Positions 46,614 through 58,600 are shown, counted from the stretch's first letter. The stretch is 64,000 bases of DNA from Augochlora pura (GCF_028453695.1 NC_135780.1:5332001-5396000), one strand, 5' to 3'. Translations and numbers: made by a program. The notes: generated from the letters alone by a model not told the origin.

Positions 46614-47110
46614 CGATCATCAAATAAGAATTTCATGAATTTCACAAATATTATTAATGAAAAACTTACCAATTCTGTTGTAAATGTTGTAATTCAGAAG
46701 ATGCAATCCACTTCTGAAGAACGGCACAGATTACACTAACTGCTACTTTCACTTTCGCTGCAGTATTATTCAACACTGATCACGAATTATTCAACAATTA
46801 ACACCTGTCCGAAGTTTCCAGCGATATTTTGTGTGGCCCTGAAAATGACAGAATAAATATAAATTCGGTGCTCGAAATGTCTACCGTCCATGTCGAGACA
46901 CCATCTCGCCCGGAAGGATACTTGTCTNCTTGCAATTTCCTTGTTGTAGCACACGCGTCTCCATTNAGCTGTGCATACACCCAAATTATTTTGACCTGTT
47001 CTTGCGGCGTTTATATATATTTTAAAGAACCAAGATGTTGTATCAACGAGATCTCAAACGAAGCTAACCTTGACTGACCTGAAACTAACTACGAAGATGT
47101 TCACACAGCT
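46614..47110 (-). mobile_element. Left inverted arm of fold-back element
   Basis: This arm is the reverse complement of 47271-47777 at roughly 90% or better over its inner 90 bp, with some indels further out. It contains a decayed minus-strand transposase start (see 46787-46984) and two unresolved bases (N at 46928 and 46966). The two arms enclose a 160-base spacer holding a further 17-bp perfect inverted repeat. Confidence 0.82.
46787..46984 (-). pseudogene. Decayed transposase N-terminal fragment (left arm)
   Basis: The minus-strand frames (46787-46984 and the adjacent frame 46798-46980) correspond residue by residue to the right-arm copy, with shared words such as CTTTRKL-like and ISSTEFIFI-like stretches split between frames. 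The start codon used by the right arm has been replaced by ATATATATAA, and two N bases fall within it. Not functional. Confidence 0.5.
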
Positions 47111-47270
47111 GTGATGACCGTTGCACGTGAACGTCGTCAGGTTGCCGCCAATTGTTTCTGTACAATCGACGCGCGACGCTTTCTGCTGCAATTGTTTCGA
47201 AATTTTTCCGCACGACGACACGTGGCAGCACCGAAATAAATTTCGAAACAATTGAAGCGAAGTGCGTCGA
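47111..47270. mobile_element. Spacer of the fold-back element with inner hairpin
   Basis: CAATTGTTTCGAAATTT at 47189-47205 is perfectly inverted at 47238-47254. The spacer is therefore also inverted-repeat based, so the structure is nested. Confidence 0.75.
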
Positions 47271-47777
47271 AGCTGTGTGAACATCTTCGTAGTCAGGTTT
47301 CAGGTCAGTCAAGGTTAGCTTCGTTTGAGATTTCGTTGACACAACATCTCAGTTCTTTAAAATGTACACGCCGCAAGAACAGGTTAAAATAATTTGGGTG
47401 TATGCACAGCTCGATGGAGACACGTGTACTACAACAAGGAAATTGCAGGAAGGCAAGTATCTTTTCGGGCGAGATGGTGTCACGACATTGACAGTAGACA
47501 TTTCGAGCACCGAATTTATATTTATTCTGTTATTTTCAGGGCCACACAAAATATCGCTGGAAACTTCGGACAGGTGTTAATTGTTGAATAATTCGTAATC
47601 AGTAGTGAATAATACTGCAGCGAAAGTGAAAGTAGCAGTTAGTGTAATCTGTGACGTTCTTCAGAAGTGGATTACATACGTAGATTACATCTTCTGGATT
47701 ACAACATTTACAACTGAATTGGTAAGTTTTTCATTAATAATATTTGTGAAATTCATGAAATTCTTATTTGATGTTCG
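47271..47777 (+). mobile_element. Right inverted arm of fold-back element
   Basis: Reverse complement of 46614-47110. It includes the transposase relic at 47362-47580 and a GAATTG|GTAAGTTTTT sequence at 47715-47730 that looks like a splice donor and is also conserved in the left arm. A small internal duplication (GGATTACATACGTAGATTACATC) makes it slightly longer than the left arm. Confidence 0.82.
47362..47580 (+). pseudogene. Decayed transposase N-terminal fragment (DUF4817-like HTH)
   Basis: A frame of 72 codons starts MYTPQEQVKIIWVYAQLDGD. This pattern, an initiator followed by (Y/F)(T/S)xxE(Q/R)VxI and a helix ending in YAxL, is typical of the helix-turn-helix start of insect Tc1/mariner-type transposases often labelled DUF4817. 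After about residue 35 the resemblance shifts to the overlapping frame 47394-47591, implying a frameshift. The catalytic DDE region is absent. The family call is from memory of the pattern and moderate at best. Confidence 0.42.
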
Positions 47778-47786
47778 TACTGTTAA

Positions 47787-47811
47787 GGTACAACAATCAA
47801 ATTGTTGTACC
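47787..47811. repeat. 11-bp perfect inverted repeat, 3-base loop
   Basis: GGTACAACAAT, CAA, ATTGTTGTACC. It sits 10 bases beyond the right arm of the fold-back element. Confidence 0.9.
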
Positions 47812-48913
47812 CTATAAACTATATATGTGTATTTACATTTAGGTAGTATTGAAAATGAAAAGACTTTGTGAAGGCAAATCTGAAAGTGTTCGAGAGAAGA
47901 CAGTATAGGTTAGGTAACAGAGAATACTGTAGCAGATTCGTCGATAGACATTCGGATTCGATCCGAAGTTCCGGCCCGTGGGCAACCCGGACTCGCAAGA
48001 GTGGAAGCCCCAAATGACATTCGCCCGATCAAAGGAGGCCACCCTCGAAATAGTCAAGGAAATTTAAAACGTTCCCTTTTTTAACCAAAAAGGAACGAAG
48101 AGCGATGAGGGTCAATGCTGATCACGTAAATGTGTACGGGAAACCCTCCCCCCACATCCCCAGTCGGCAACCCTCCCCAAACAAAATCCCGTCCCTCGTC
48201 ATTTTTCCCATTAACCGGCACTCCGCGCCATCGATCAATCAACGGCTTTTGAGAAATCGAAGAAACGGGTCGCCGCGCCGAATCAAAAATCGCGATTAAC
48301 AATCCGACTACGTGACGGAAATTTTTAACCGCGGAACAACTTTTACGAAGGCTTCGCGGCGATCGTACGACGTTATGGGGAATAATTGTGAAAATGATCG
48401 TTGATGTAAAAAATTGGCAGAACTAGAAAATTATATATTAATAAATTGGTATTAAGGAATTGTTAAAATTAAAAGAATTTTCCCGTTAAAGAGTTTCAAG
48501 AATTACAGAATTATTAGAGTTGAAGAATTGGCGAGAACAGAATTGGAGAATTACTAAAATTAGGGGAAAAACTAATTAGAAATAATTTTTACTTAGAGAA
48601 TAATGTTGAATTACAGAATAATGTTTATTTAGCGAACAACCTTTAATTACATAATAACGTTTAATTACAACGACTAAGAGTCACCGAGAACGGTTTCGCC
48701 GAGCGACGATGCCAAATTCTCGCATGAACGTTTAACCAAGCTTTTTTGCATTCCGCGCGCGACACGGGAGATTGAACTTTTCGCGTAATATTAACGTGGG
48801 ACGTTGAGTAATGCGAGAGGAGAGAACCGGGTAAGGAAATGGTGGAAAGCTTAATACGGGAGGATCAGTGACATCTCTTTACGCGGTCAAGTACACAGAT
48901 GGAATATCAAGAA

Positions 48914-49052
48914 GCGGAGAAAATATCGTTCTTACTGATCACGTACAGCGATCTGCTTGATCGAACGTACCGCGGCGGGCCGGATCGCCGCGCAACAGCC
49001 AACGGATAATCATAATGGGAAGAATTTCACGGATAATCCGTGTGCATGCGTG
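48914..49052 (+). repeat. Diverged direct repeat, copy 1
   Basis: Shares, in the same order, GCGGAGA, CTTAC(T/C)GATCACGTACA, TCG(A/G)ACGT(A/G)CCGCG, GGATCG, ATAATCATAATGGGAA and GATAAT(C/T)CGTG(T/C)GC with 49523-49650. Overall about two thirds identical with indels. Not a recognised transposon. Confidence 0.75.
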
Positions 49053-49522
49053 ATTCGCGCTCGGTATCAGTATGCAACGCGTTGCCGGGGAGTTACACTT
49101 TGCCATCGCCCTCTATGGAATACGTATTATTCTTCCTGCTGTCGTTGGAATTCGCATTCAATTATTATTGCAACTCGATGAAAAGTGACGAGTACTTTCG
49201 CGATGGAAAACGCATCGTAAAAATATCTAATCACATAAATAATATATAAATGTATACTCTGACGCGTGAAGCGAATATTGGTTGGCGTTGCGACGAATTC
49301 CATCGAGCTGGTTAAGCGGGGTTCCTCCAGGCGACCGTCACCATCGGAGAGAAGATCGCGGCAGCGTTTTGAATTTCTAGGTCGTCCAAAACGATTGTCT
49401 TCGGCCGGGAAAGTCCATAAGATGTTTGGTCTATTCTTATACCCGGTCTGCGGTCTCGGTAATCGATTGGTAATGCCGCGGTACCCCATCGGGCATAAAG
49501 GAGAATAAGACTATCGAAAGTA

Positions 49523-49650
49523 GCGGAGAGGCACCCTCTTACCGATCACGTACAAAGCCGGGCTCCGGTATCGGACGTGCCGCGAACATCTGGATCGTAA
49601 GAGTAACATAATCATAATGGGAAACGCTTTGCAGATAATTCGTGCGCGTA
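49523..49650 (+). repeat. Diverged direct repeat, copy 2
   Basis: The partner of 48914-49052, 609 bp downstream in the same orientation. The longest shared block is ATAATCATAATGGGAA. Confidence 0.75.
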
Positions 49651-50799
49651 ACTACAGAGGATATATCGATCCCCGGCCGGTGTATATATACATATATATG
49701 CATCGCGCCGGTGCACACGTGCACGTCAGAATAATTTGAAAATGCCACGTCGCGATTGTGTTGCGCGCGCGATCGTCGCACGTACACGTCGGTCGATCGT
49801 AGACGCGCGAGAAATCACTGTCATTTCGAATTCTCCATATCTTGGTCTTTTTGTCTTCCTCGTTCATTCTCTTCCAGTATTCATTTTATTAACCGTCTCG
49901 ATCGAAGGCGAAGCAAGTCGCGGACGTAAATTGACCGGCAAAAAGTGTTAAACGATGCGCATTGAAGAAAGCGGCCGATACCTTGCGACACGGCTTATAT
50001 TGGAATTCAATGTTCCGGGGCGTAATGATAACTTTTTTCTTTTTTTTTATAAGATGCAAATTCGCGCCGATCGAAGCTGTACGATTATTCGAGAGCACCG
50101 AATAAACGTATCTGATTCGGTCGAATTCGTATGTTTTTGTTGCTGGTTATAGGGGCCGATATTATAACACGGCGTATTTATCATTTTTAATTAATTTATG
50201 TAAGGAGTTTTCGTTAATTTTGGTATTTATTGTAAATTATACGAAATGATGGCGAAATTAAATTTGCAATACTCTGCCTAAATAAATCTGAGAAAAATCT
50301 ATATTTGCGCAGTAAAAAACATGTAGAGTGCCATAAATATTATTATATTTCTATAATGCACTCTGGAATTAAAGTAAAGATAAAAAAATGTATGAGAGAA
50401 ATTAATTATGCTTATAGATGCTATAACTAGTCCATTATCACAAAATAATGACACTATTTAAAACATTTCAATTATTTTAATAGTTAGAGCATGGAAATAT
50501 AAAGCGTTCGATACACTTTCGCGAGCAACAGTGTGCCAGAAAGTCTATACTGCGCAAATTTAATAGGCGACGTATAGCATTCTTAAAATATCGCCGTATC
50601 TATGACATAGTCTCGATTTAAATACCATCGTGCGCTCGTTACATGCTATAGAAAGAAAATTAAAGACCGCAGTTACTATATATCGAAAGAGTTGCCTCGC
50701 CGCAAACTATTATTATCAGGCACGGCTAGTCTACGAATGCAACTATCTCTTTCCCATTAATTTCGCGCCGAGCCAACTTTTATTCCACGTAGAACACTG

Positions 50800-51076
50800 T
50801 TAACCCTTTGCGCCCGAGCGGCGACACTGCGGCGCCATTAAAATTGTTACAACGCGTTACAAAAATTATGTTTATAGATATCGCCAAGAAATTAAATTGA
50901 GAAAATTATTAAAATCGTAACTGGAAGAAGACTCAATTAGAATAAATTTAATTATATCAAATAATTAACGAATAGAACAAATTTTGTTATATAAAATTCT
51001 TTTTTTTTAATTTTTATCAATGCAATCGAATACCATTCAAAATTCCGTAGAAAATTCTCCGAGCGCGAAGGTTTAA
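50800..51076 (-). mobile_element. Group C TTAA element, 277 bp
   Basis: TTAA at 50800-50803 and 51073-51076. The left terminus CCCTTTGCGCCCGAGCGG and the right CCGAGCGCGAAGGT form an imperfect inverted repeat. The subterminal CGACACTGCGGCGCC matches the position of TGACTCTAAGGCGCC in the 36023 copy. Interior A/T-rich, non-coding. Confidence 0.7.
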
Positions 51077-51305
51077 TCGCTCGCGACTATATTTATTGAA
51101 AATCGTCAGCTCGTTACGATGCCTCATCGAAACATAGCAACCGAAAGCAATTAGGATCGCGAGCAACATTTATCCCCACAAAGAGCAAAATTTATCCCCA
51201 TAGATCTTGGAATCGTCAAGGGTTAAACAAACGCGGAGCTTATAAATATTGACCGATGGCGCCTTCCACCGTTTATGCACGATCCGCATAGATACGCGGG
51301 CATCC

Positions 51306-51347
51306 ACGCACACACAAACATCGAACACGCACACACAAACGTCGAAC
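51306..51347. repeat. 21-bp tandem duplication in CA-rich DNA
   Basis: Two units beginning ACGCACACACAAAC and ending TCGAAC, differing at one base (ATC/GTC), period 21. Confidence 0.92.
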
Positions 51348-51621
51348 ACACCCGCGAATGCGGTTACACGCGTGCACACGCACGACAATAAACACTTGCA
51401 CAGAGTTCTTCGAGCACATTTAACAGTTGCGATGTGCACGTACATTCCGCGGAGACGCATTGCCGTACACCGGTGCACATATAAATAATTTGATATACGA
51501 TTATGCATGTATGCCACGCGCAATGCCCTACACAAGCACATACACACACACGCGCGGCTCGCTAATGGAATATTCGCGAGCAGAGAGACGAGGAGGAGAG
51601 ACCGCGAGAGGGACGGAGCTG

Positions 51622-51676
51622 GAAAGAGGAGAGAGAAAGAAAGAGAGAGAGCGAGAGAGAGAGAGAGAGGAGAGGC
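51622..51676. repeat. (GA)n microsatellite
   Basis: GA/GAAA tract of about 55 bp with one GCG interruption. The (CT)n tract at 51984 lies 310 bp downstream in inverted sense. Confidence 0.92.
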
Positions 51677-51755
51677 GCGTCTTTACATTTCAAATAAGTC
51701 GACGCTCGTACTCTCGGGCATTCTCCCCTCGCCGGGTAGGGAGGGAGGGGGCGAA

Positions 51756-51779
51756 GGGGGAGGAGGAGGAGGAGGAGGG
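51756..51779. repeat. (GGA)n triplet repeat
   Basis: Six GGA/AGG units after a G-rich stretch. Confidence 0.9.
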
Positions 51780-51983
51780 TTCCTTCTCTTCCTTATACGT
51801 ATTCATTATTGGTACGCGCCTGGTTATACCGCTCGAAACGTGCGTAGCCAGCCCGAATTCTCTTATTTGTCATAAATCAACGCCGGATCACGCAACAGTC
51901 CGAGAATTCGTGATTTCGGTCCGCGCCGCTGACGTGGGACGGATTTGCGATGCGAATTCTTACCGGCCCAGGTATTCGATTGT

Positions 51984-52146
51984 TTCTTTTTTTTCTCTCT
52001 CTCTCTCTCTCCCTCTCTCTCTCTCTTTTTCTCCCGTTACCTCTCTCTCTCTCTCTCTCTTCGACTTTTCTTCTCTTTTTTTTCTCTCATTTTGATCGCA
52101 CAGGAATTCGCGCGGTGCCTCTCCGCTGCCCCTCTCTCTCTCTCTC
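51984..52146. repeat. Compound (CT)n microsatellite
   Basis: Pure CT runs at about 51994-52024, 52041-52060 and 52132-52146, joined by T-rich pyrimidine sequence and interrupted by about 45 bp of unique DNA (52088-52130). Confidence 0.9.
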
Positions 52147-52295
52147 CCCCGCCCCCCTTCCGCGCGCCCCTTTACAGAGGTTTCATTTCGGAGTTCGTTC
52201 GCGGATCCGGGACGTCGAAGTGACGGAACGTCGAATTAATTCGATCGCGAGGGGGTTTGACTCTCGTCGGCTCGGGCCGAGCTAACGAGTATCCG

Positions 52296-52315
52296 CGTCG
52301 TCGTCGTCGTCGTCG
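52296..52315. repeat. (CGT)n trinucleotide repeat
   Basis: Six CGT units flanked by CGCG. Confidence 0.9.
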
Positions 52316-52616
52316 CGCGGATTCGTAATAAATTTTGCAATTTTGTTGCTGTCGCGACCGAACGACGACCATGCATCATATTTCTTCTCGATTTTTTCGA
52401 ACGCGCCGATCCGGCATCGTTCTTCGTACAGCTGTCTATTATTACCGTGACGAAAGATATAAAAGAAAATTATTACCTGTCTATTATTACCGTCTCGGAA
52501 TATCTTTTAATTAACTGCAGATTATTGGATTACGTAGAGACAAGTTGATCGTTGTATTTTTTATCGTTGCTTTATATTGGATTTTATAATTATTTTTGTA
52601 AGGTAGATAAAGGCGG

Positions 52617-52640
52617 TTAACCCCTTGCACTACGACTCCC
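52617..52640 (+). mobile_element. Family B TTAA left-end fragment
   Basis: TTAA followed by CCCCTTGCACTACGACT, identical to the 24444 left end for 21 bases counting the TTAA, then divergent. No right end follows. Confidence 0.6.
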
Positions 52641-55600
52641 TTCGCGTTGCGAGTCTTCTTAAGTTATCTGTGACTCTGCATGCGTTAAAACCGTCGAGGA
52701 TTAAACAAAGGAAGAACCACGAGGTGGTAAATATTAAATTGTGGGAGCTGGTGCAGTAGGGGTGTCTAGTAATTTAATATCCTTTTTATATTAAGAGTCG
52801 ATATCGACGTGAAATATATATTTTCTTGTCGAGATAAAATGGAAGAATTGCTCGTGAATGGGCTAGCAATAACAGTTAAATAATATACAGTTAAATGAAT
52901 GTTACAGTTAACATAATTGAATAAATAAATATATTACTAAACTATAACTAAGTAATAAATATACGGTAATAAAATATTTATTGTCGTATGAAAATTATAC
53001 AGAAGCGTGTAATTAATTAACACGTATCTAATTTTCGGAAGACGGGGACAATAAAGACAATATTTATTTAATTAATATTTTACATAGATTTATACGTAGA
53101 TTTAACAAATTAATACTTTGCATAGACGATGGTACTTTATTATATTTCTTACAGCAATTTTCTACAATGGCTTTTACTTGCGCCAAAAACAGTTTTGTTC
53201 AATTTTTAGCTCATAAATATAATACAAATTTAACATGGACACAGATAAATTAATACAATCCGCTTTTTATAAAAAGAACTGCTTCAGTACCGGATCATCG
53301 ATTTCGAAATAAAAGAAATTGTCCCTTTAAATCTCCATTCCCTCGTCATTCACAAAAGAATTCGACGGGAATTCGAAATACCTTTCTATCAGCGCGTTCC
53401 TCCTTCGCTAGTTGTTCGAATAAAATTGGTAGAACCGGCGAGAGAGGGGAGGGGGGTGGGGGGATTCGGTCTAACGAAGCCCAACCCAAACCGCCGTCGC
53501 CAAGGGTTGTGTCTCGTTATCTTTTACAGATAGCGAGGGCCCACCTCCGCGCCCCGTACCCTTTCAACCTCATTCGCTTCTCCCGCGTAGAAGAGAGTCG
53601 GTTCCATAATCACGGGAATCCTTATTTATTGGGAATCGATCGTATTCAAATCCCCCTAGGTTCCCATCCACGGACAAGAACTGACGGGGGGGAAAAACTC
53701 CTTTCTTCGGTCGGTTAAAGAATCGTGGACCAGAAAAAGAGATTTATCCTTGTAACATGGCCGACGTTGGTCTGGCTTTTCCACGACTCCAGGAAAAGAA
53801 GTCCGATCCGCGATGAAGTCAAAGAGATATTCAAAAGAAAATGAGATCTCGTTGGTCATGCTTTTTTCATTGAATCTATAGTCATCGATGTAGACAATAG
53901 CATAAACGACTTACTCGTAGAACTAATTTTGATTAATATGTCGTGTTAGTGAAATTATTTTATTCTATAATATATATATAATAATTAAATTGTTATATTT
54001 AATTATTATTATATACGTATATGAGTTTCTTTAATTTTGATTTACGCTCTAAAATGCAATCTATAAGTGTCAAGATATTAAAAGGACGAGTGTAATAAAT
54101 AATAAAGTTACTACGAGTCAACTAAACTTTGAATTATCTTAACAATAAATTTGGTCAGTAAGAGCTACGCAATCCTACGTGTGTGTGTGTATGCTCCTTA
54201 AAGTGAATATCTTGAAATTATTATCATATTCAGCAGAACACAAACCTTGTCGAAGTTGAATATTTTAATGGAGTGAAATATTGTTTTAATTTTTTTTTAA
54301 ACGAGAATCTACACCATTTCCAATGCACGCGAAGCAACGTTTCAATGAAAGCAACTATTCTTTTTACCTCACGGCCGCGTACTTAACAAACCGCGTGTTC
54401 CTCGAACACGGAGCACGGTTATTTAATATTTATTTGACACTTACATTACGGGAATCGTAAAAAGACTTTCAAGCACGTGCAATTACTCCATTTACACGCG
54501 GCTAACGCCGCCGGATCGGGCCGGGACGAGGAACGCGGAGATTCTCATGGGAAAACTCGTAAAGTCACGCGCGCCGCTCACGGGGAACGTGAAAATGTAA
54601 AACGTAACGTCGTCGAAGCCTAAAACAGAGGTGTCCAGGCGGACGGCCATAAAACGCGATAAAGAATCCAACGTTATCTCACGGATTGCTGTCGCGTCCC
54701 TTCTTCTTCTTCTTCTTTTCTTTTTCTTTTTTTTTACGGTAACGCCGTGGCCGCGACGCCTTTAAAACGCAAATCTTACGCCCGGAGCCGACCGAATTGA
54801 TCGACCGGGAGAAAAATGGAAACGCCTGAGGTAACGCGCGTCCGTAATTGTGGTTTCGAAGAAAGGACATTTTCATTGCGCTTCGGGACCCCGTAAAATT
54901 TCGTAATTTCCCTTTGTCGCCGTGCGATTACCTCGTAAACGTCACGCGGGGACCGGCGCAAGTCGAACGCGCGTCGGTACTTGTTAGGTGTTACTTTTAC
55001 GAGCTTCTCTAAAATCATTTCTTCTAAACGAATGGATCCCCCCCGACCGGCGAAAAGGGTTTTACTATGAAACAAACATCGGACGTTACGATCCCTGGTC
55101 TGGTGGACGATGACGATCTCACTAAATGATTCTTCCTTTAATTTATCGCGTTTCGAATGTCTGCTCTTCAATTTTAATTTTGCCTCCTCGCTTTCCGGTT
55201 TTTTGGTAAGAAATAAAACAGTCAGCTATATCTTCATATTTCTATAGCTAGAACCCTTTTTATAAATTATAATTGATCTAAATGAAAGAAAATAAGAAAC
55301 TTGCATTTTTTAACTTGTTAGTTCAATTTCCAATTTTCAGTCAGCTCGAAGCCATTTTGGTTTCAATTAATAAGATATAAATTTAATTTAAATTTCAAAT
55401 TGCAGATTTGATATTACAGTATTCAATTAATATCCTAAAAATTAGTTAAGAATTATATTTGAATAAACTATTAAATAAAGATACGGTTGTCATCGGTGGA
55501 AGGCGGAAATATTGGTACAAGATCGATACGAGAAGGATACACGAAACTCGATATCGTACCAGAAGTGAAAGAAATAAGATTGAATGGGCGAAGAACTTCC

Positions 55601-58600
55601 GGCGATTTCTACGCAAACCTTACATAATTACTCGTGACTTTATAAGGTGCAGGATTCACAGAGAAAGTCGCATTAAGCCTACAAATCACCTTTCGCGTCT
55701 CGCGCGTAGCCGATGACAGTCGAAATGATAATGAGGCTCGCTACGATGTCGCGCGCATTAATATTCCCGCCTTCCTTTCAATCACATACAGAATTAAATT
55801 ATCCCTGACAGCGCACGATGAAACATGAAAACCAAGTCTCTCCTTAAACATTATTATTCAAACAAATTAATCGATCATACTTCACTTTCTAACAACCGTT
55901 CAGAATTAAATATAACAATTAAGTGTTAACATCGTTTCGGAAAAATGTAAAATAAAAGGTACTTGTTCTTAATATTTTCAATAATAAAAAGAAAATTATT
56001 CGATACTTTAAGTGACAAAATTGACGCTAACGAACGCTTGTAAAAGGACAGGTATCTTCTCGTGATAAATAATAAAATTTTCTCTACACATAATTTTGAT
56101 TGCCGGGGGTGTACAACGACGTCAATTATGCAAACATTTGAAATTGCTATCGCGGCCGTCGCGCTCGATAGAAATCATTTTCGCATCGCCGGCTGCGAAA
56201 TTAATATTATATTGCATTTTAGAGTTTCTTTCATTTTTTTTTATTACGGCCGGCACGGTATCATTACCGTTGCGTAACGACGACCGAGCCGCGAAACCCC
56301 CTCGGCGCGCGTGGAAGTATTATAAAAAGGAGTCGGCGGCGCGACGGAAGGGAGGGTCGAGGAGAAGAAAATTGACTGAGGAAAAGCCGCGGGAGGCAGA
56401 GTCGGCTTCGAGACCTCGTGAACAAACTTCTCTGAATTTCTTTAGGCAAATATTGGATCGACCGCGCGTACAGGGGCGTAAAAGGTACGGGGCTCTCGGG
56501 GGGGAGCCTTTAGGACGGGGGAAATAAGGTTTTTCTTCGGCAACGAATTCGTCGCGCGATTTCTTTTTTTTTTTCTCTTGTGGACAAAGAGAATTTCAAA
56601 TTAAGTCGCGTCGCGGCACTAACGAAGCGTTTTAGACCGGCGCGAGAAAATGGTGAAATAAAAATGCCACCCTTTCAGTGTCTACTTCGTAACGTGACTT
56701 TTTAGTCTTTGGTGGACCAAGAGGAAAGTGCGTGATAAAATAACTGAATTCTGGATTATCGGAATTGGTGGGATATTTTCCGAAGGGTAAAGATAGATTC
56801 TGCCAATCGATACTTTTCTAAAATTCTTTATAATTATGCATAAAAAGGAATAAGACAAAATAAAGTTATATTTATATAATAATTACAAGACTATCAATCT
56901 TTTTGGAAAGCAATCATCTGCTAGCAACAACGATGGAAGGATGATGTAGTAATAATTATTTTAGTAATAATTTCGTAGAAAAAAGGATAATTTACATTGT
57001 GTGTCTAAATTCAATAGAACGATTAAATATTGTCTGTAAAAGAGCAGAATTTTATTTCACCTTAAAGGAACATTAATATTTAACAAAAACAGGTTATTTC
57101 TAAAACGAATAGATTTAATGTATAAATAGTAAAAAATAATAGTAATACTGTAAATTATTATACATGTAATTAATAGCAATAATGTAAAATAGATTTCAAC
57201 GTAACCGTGGCCCGGTTCTCGGAGGATCAATCTCCGACATTTTCCGCGTTCCTTCGGATCCGCTTCGCCCAAGAATATTCTTTCATTATCGAAGGTCAAC
57301 ATAGCGAAGATACTTGGACAATAACCCGTAGGCGAATTTCTGCAGAGCCCCGGGGTCGAGGGAGGGTCGAGGGGGTAGCGCCCCGGATGACGAGAGACAA
57401 GGAACACCCGCGACTAAGAGCCGTGGTGGCTCCCGTGGGCGAGGGTTGTTGGGCTGTGCTCACCGCAAGGGCGGAGAAGGCACGGCAATCGTCCCTACTT
57501 GATGAGTTTTTCTTATTTTCCCGGCGGAGTTTTAAAAACAGCCGTTTGGCATGCGAGCCCGAGCATCCCCGGGCCTCTCGGATTTATTTCGATTACTTTT
57601 TTTCTAATCCCTGTCACTTCAACCCTCGCCGCGTGCCCCGATCGAGAATGAAACTGAAAGGCGATCGGGCTGCCTTGGATCCACCCGTTTATATACGCCC
57701 TTAACACGTTCCGTGCCGAACTATATTTAATCAACTCTTCATCCCGGTCAATCGAAGCTTTAAATATCAATATATTATGTATACTTATCAATTATTGTCG
57801 ATATAACTGTGGAACAGACTTGTTATGGATCTATTCTTTTGGTGGGAATTATTTCTTGGATTCTAATCTTGTAAAATATTTTTTTCACGCATCGAATAGC
57901 TATTTAAGTGGTACATGTGGCACGGAATATACCAAGATATGCCAAATCTTAGATTTAAAAATTGTTAAAATTTTAACTATTATACGAGTCACGAGATCGT
58001 ATTATAAAATAAATATTGTTACATAAAATGGAGACGCTATAGGCTAGAAAAATCTGTCTGTAAATTACATACAGGTCTGACAAAAAAAAAACTGTCTCAG
58101 CAGTACCTGTACATATTCTATATATATATATATATAAAAAGAAATAGTTTCTCCATGCTGTACCCACGTTAAAGTTCGTGGCCCTGAGGGTGGGTGGGGG
58201 GGAGGGAGGCTGTCTGGCAATCATCGGGCATTGAACGAAAAATTACATTAGTAATAAGGCATTGATATTTCATAGGGCTGGATCCTTGTAATGTGGCCCG
58301 CATGTGTGTACCGGGCTCACGAACCCGCTCCCAGGAGATCTCAATCAAGGCGAAAAATAATTTTTATCCCAACCCAGGGCGGAGGCGGCCTAATAATCGT
58401 CCGTCGGTCTGATCGAATTTCGTTGCCCGTTCGATAAACTTCTGTATCATTTATACCGCCGGAATATTTAATACCACTTTTCTCGGCCGAACGTATGCTA
58501 TTGTACCGCGTACGGGTGTCTCGTCGGCCTCGCGTAATTTAGCGAATTCCGCGAACCTTGTCTGTGTCGAATAAAATGAACGCGAAGGAGCAAATGTCAT

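Larger units (their letters stand above)
47812..50799. other. No gene recognised; includes degenerate arrays and a diverged duplication
   Basis: About 48420-48670 is an A/T-rich, loosely periodic stretch of AGAATTAC/GAATTATT words. The duplicated segments at 48914 and 49523 lie in GC-rich unique DNA. About 50150-50500 is AT-rich. No frame has a recognised domain. Confidence 0.45.
51077..52616. other. No gene recognised; simple-repeat-rich
   Basis: A solo right-end-like CAAGGGTTAA lies at 51217-51226. The plus frame 51427-52095 (222 codons) is read through (GA)n, (GGA)n and (CT)n tracts and has no complex protein segment that I recognise. Confidence 0.55.

Noticed and set aside
51427..52095. 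Plus-strand open frame of 222 codons
   Set aside because: Most of it is simple-repeat translation; start and end lie in CA and CT microsatellites.
54776..55171. Minus-strand frame of 131 codons, Lys/Arg-rich
   Set aside because: Protein-like in composition but unrecognised, with no visible splice or promoter context. Not called without homology.
57207..57704. Plus-strand frame of 165 codons with fairly normal residue mix
   Set aside because: No motif or family recognised. CpG-rich DNA keeps frames open by chance. A homology search returning arthropod hits would reverse this.
57702..57935. TTAACACGTTCCGTGCCG with a GGCACGGAAT word about 215 bp later
   Set aside because: The second word is not followed by a TTAA-flanked terminus. 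Only about 9 bp are inverted, so too weak for an element call.
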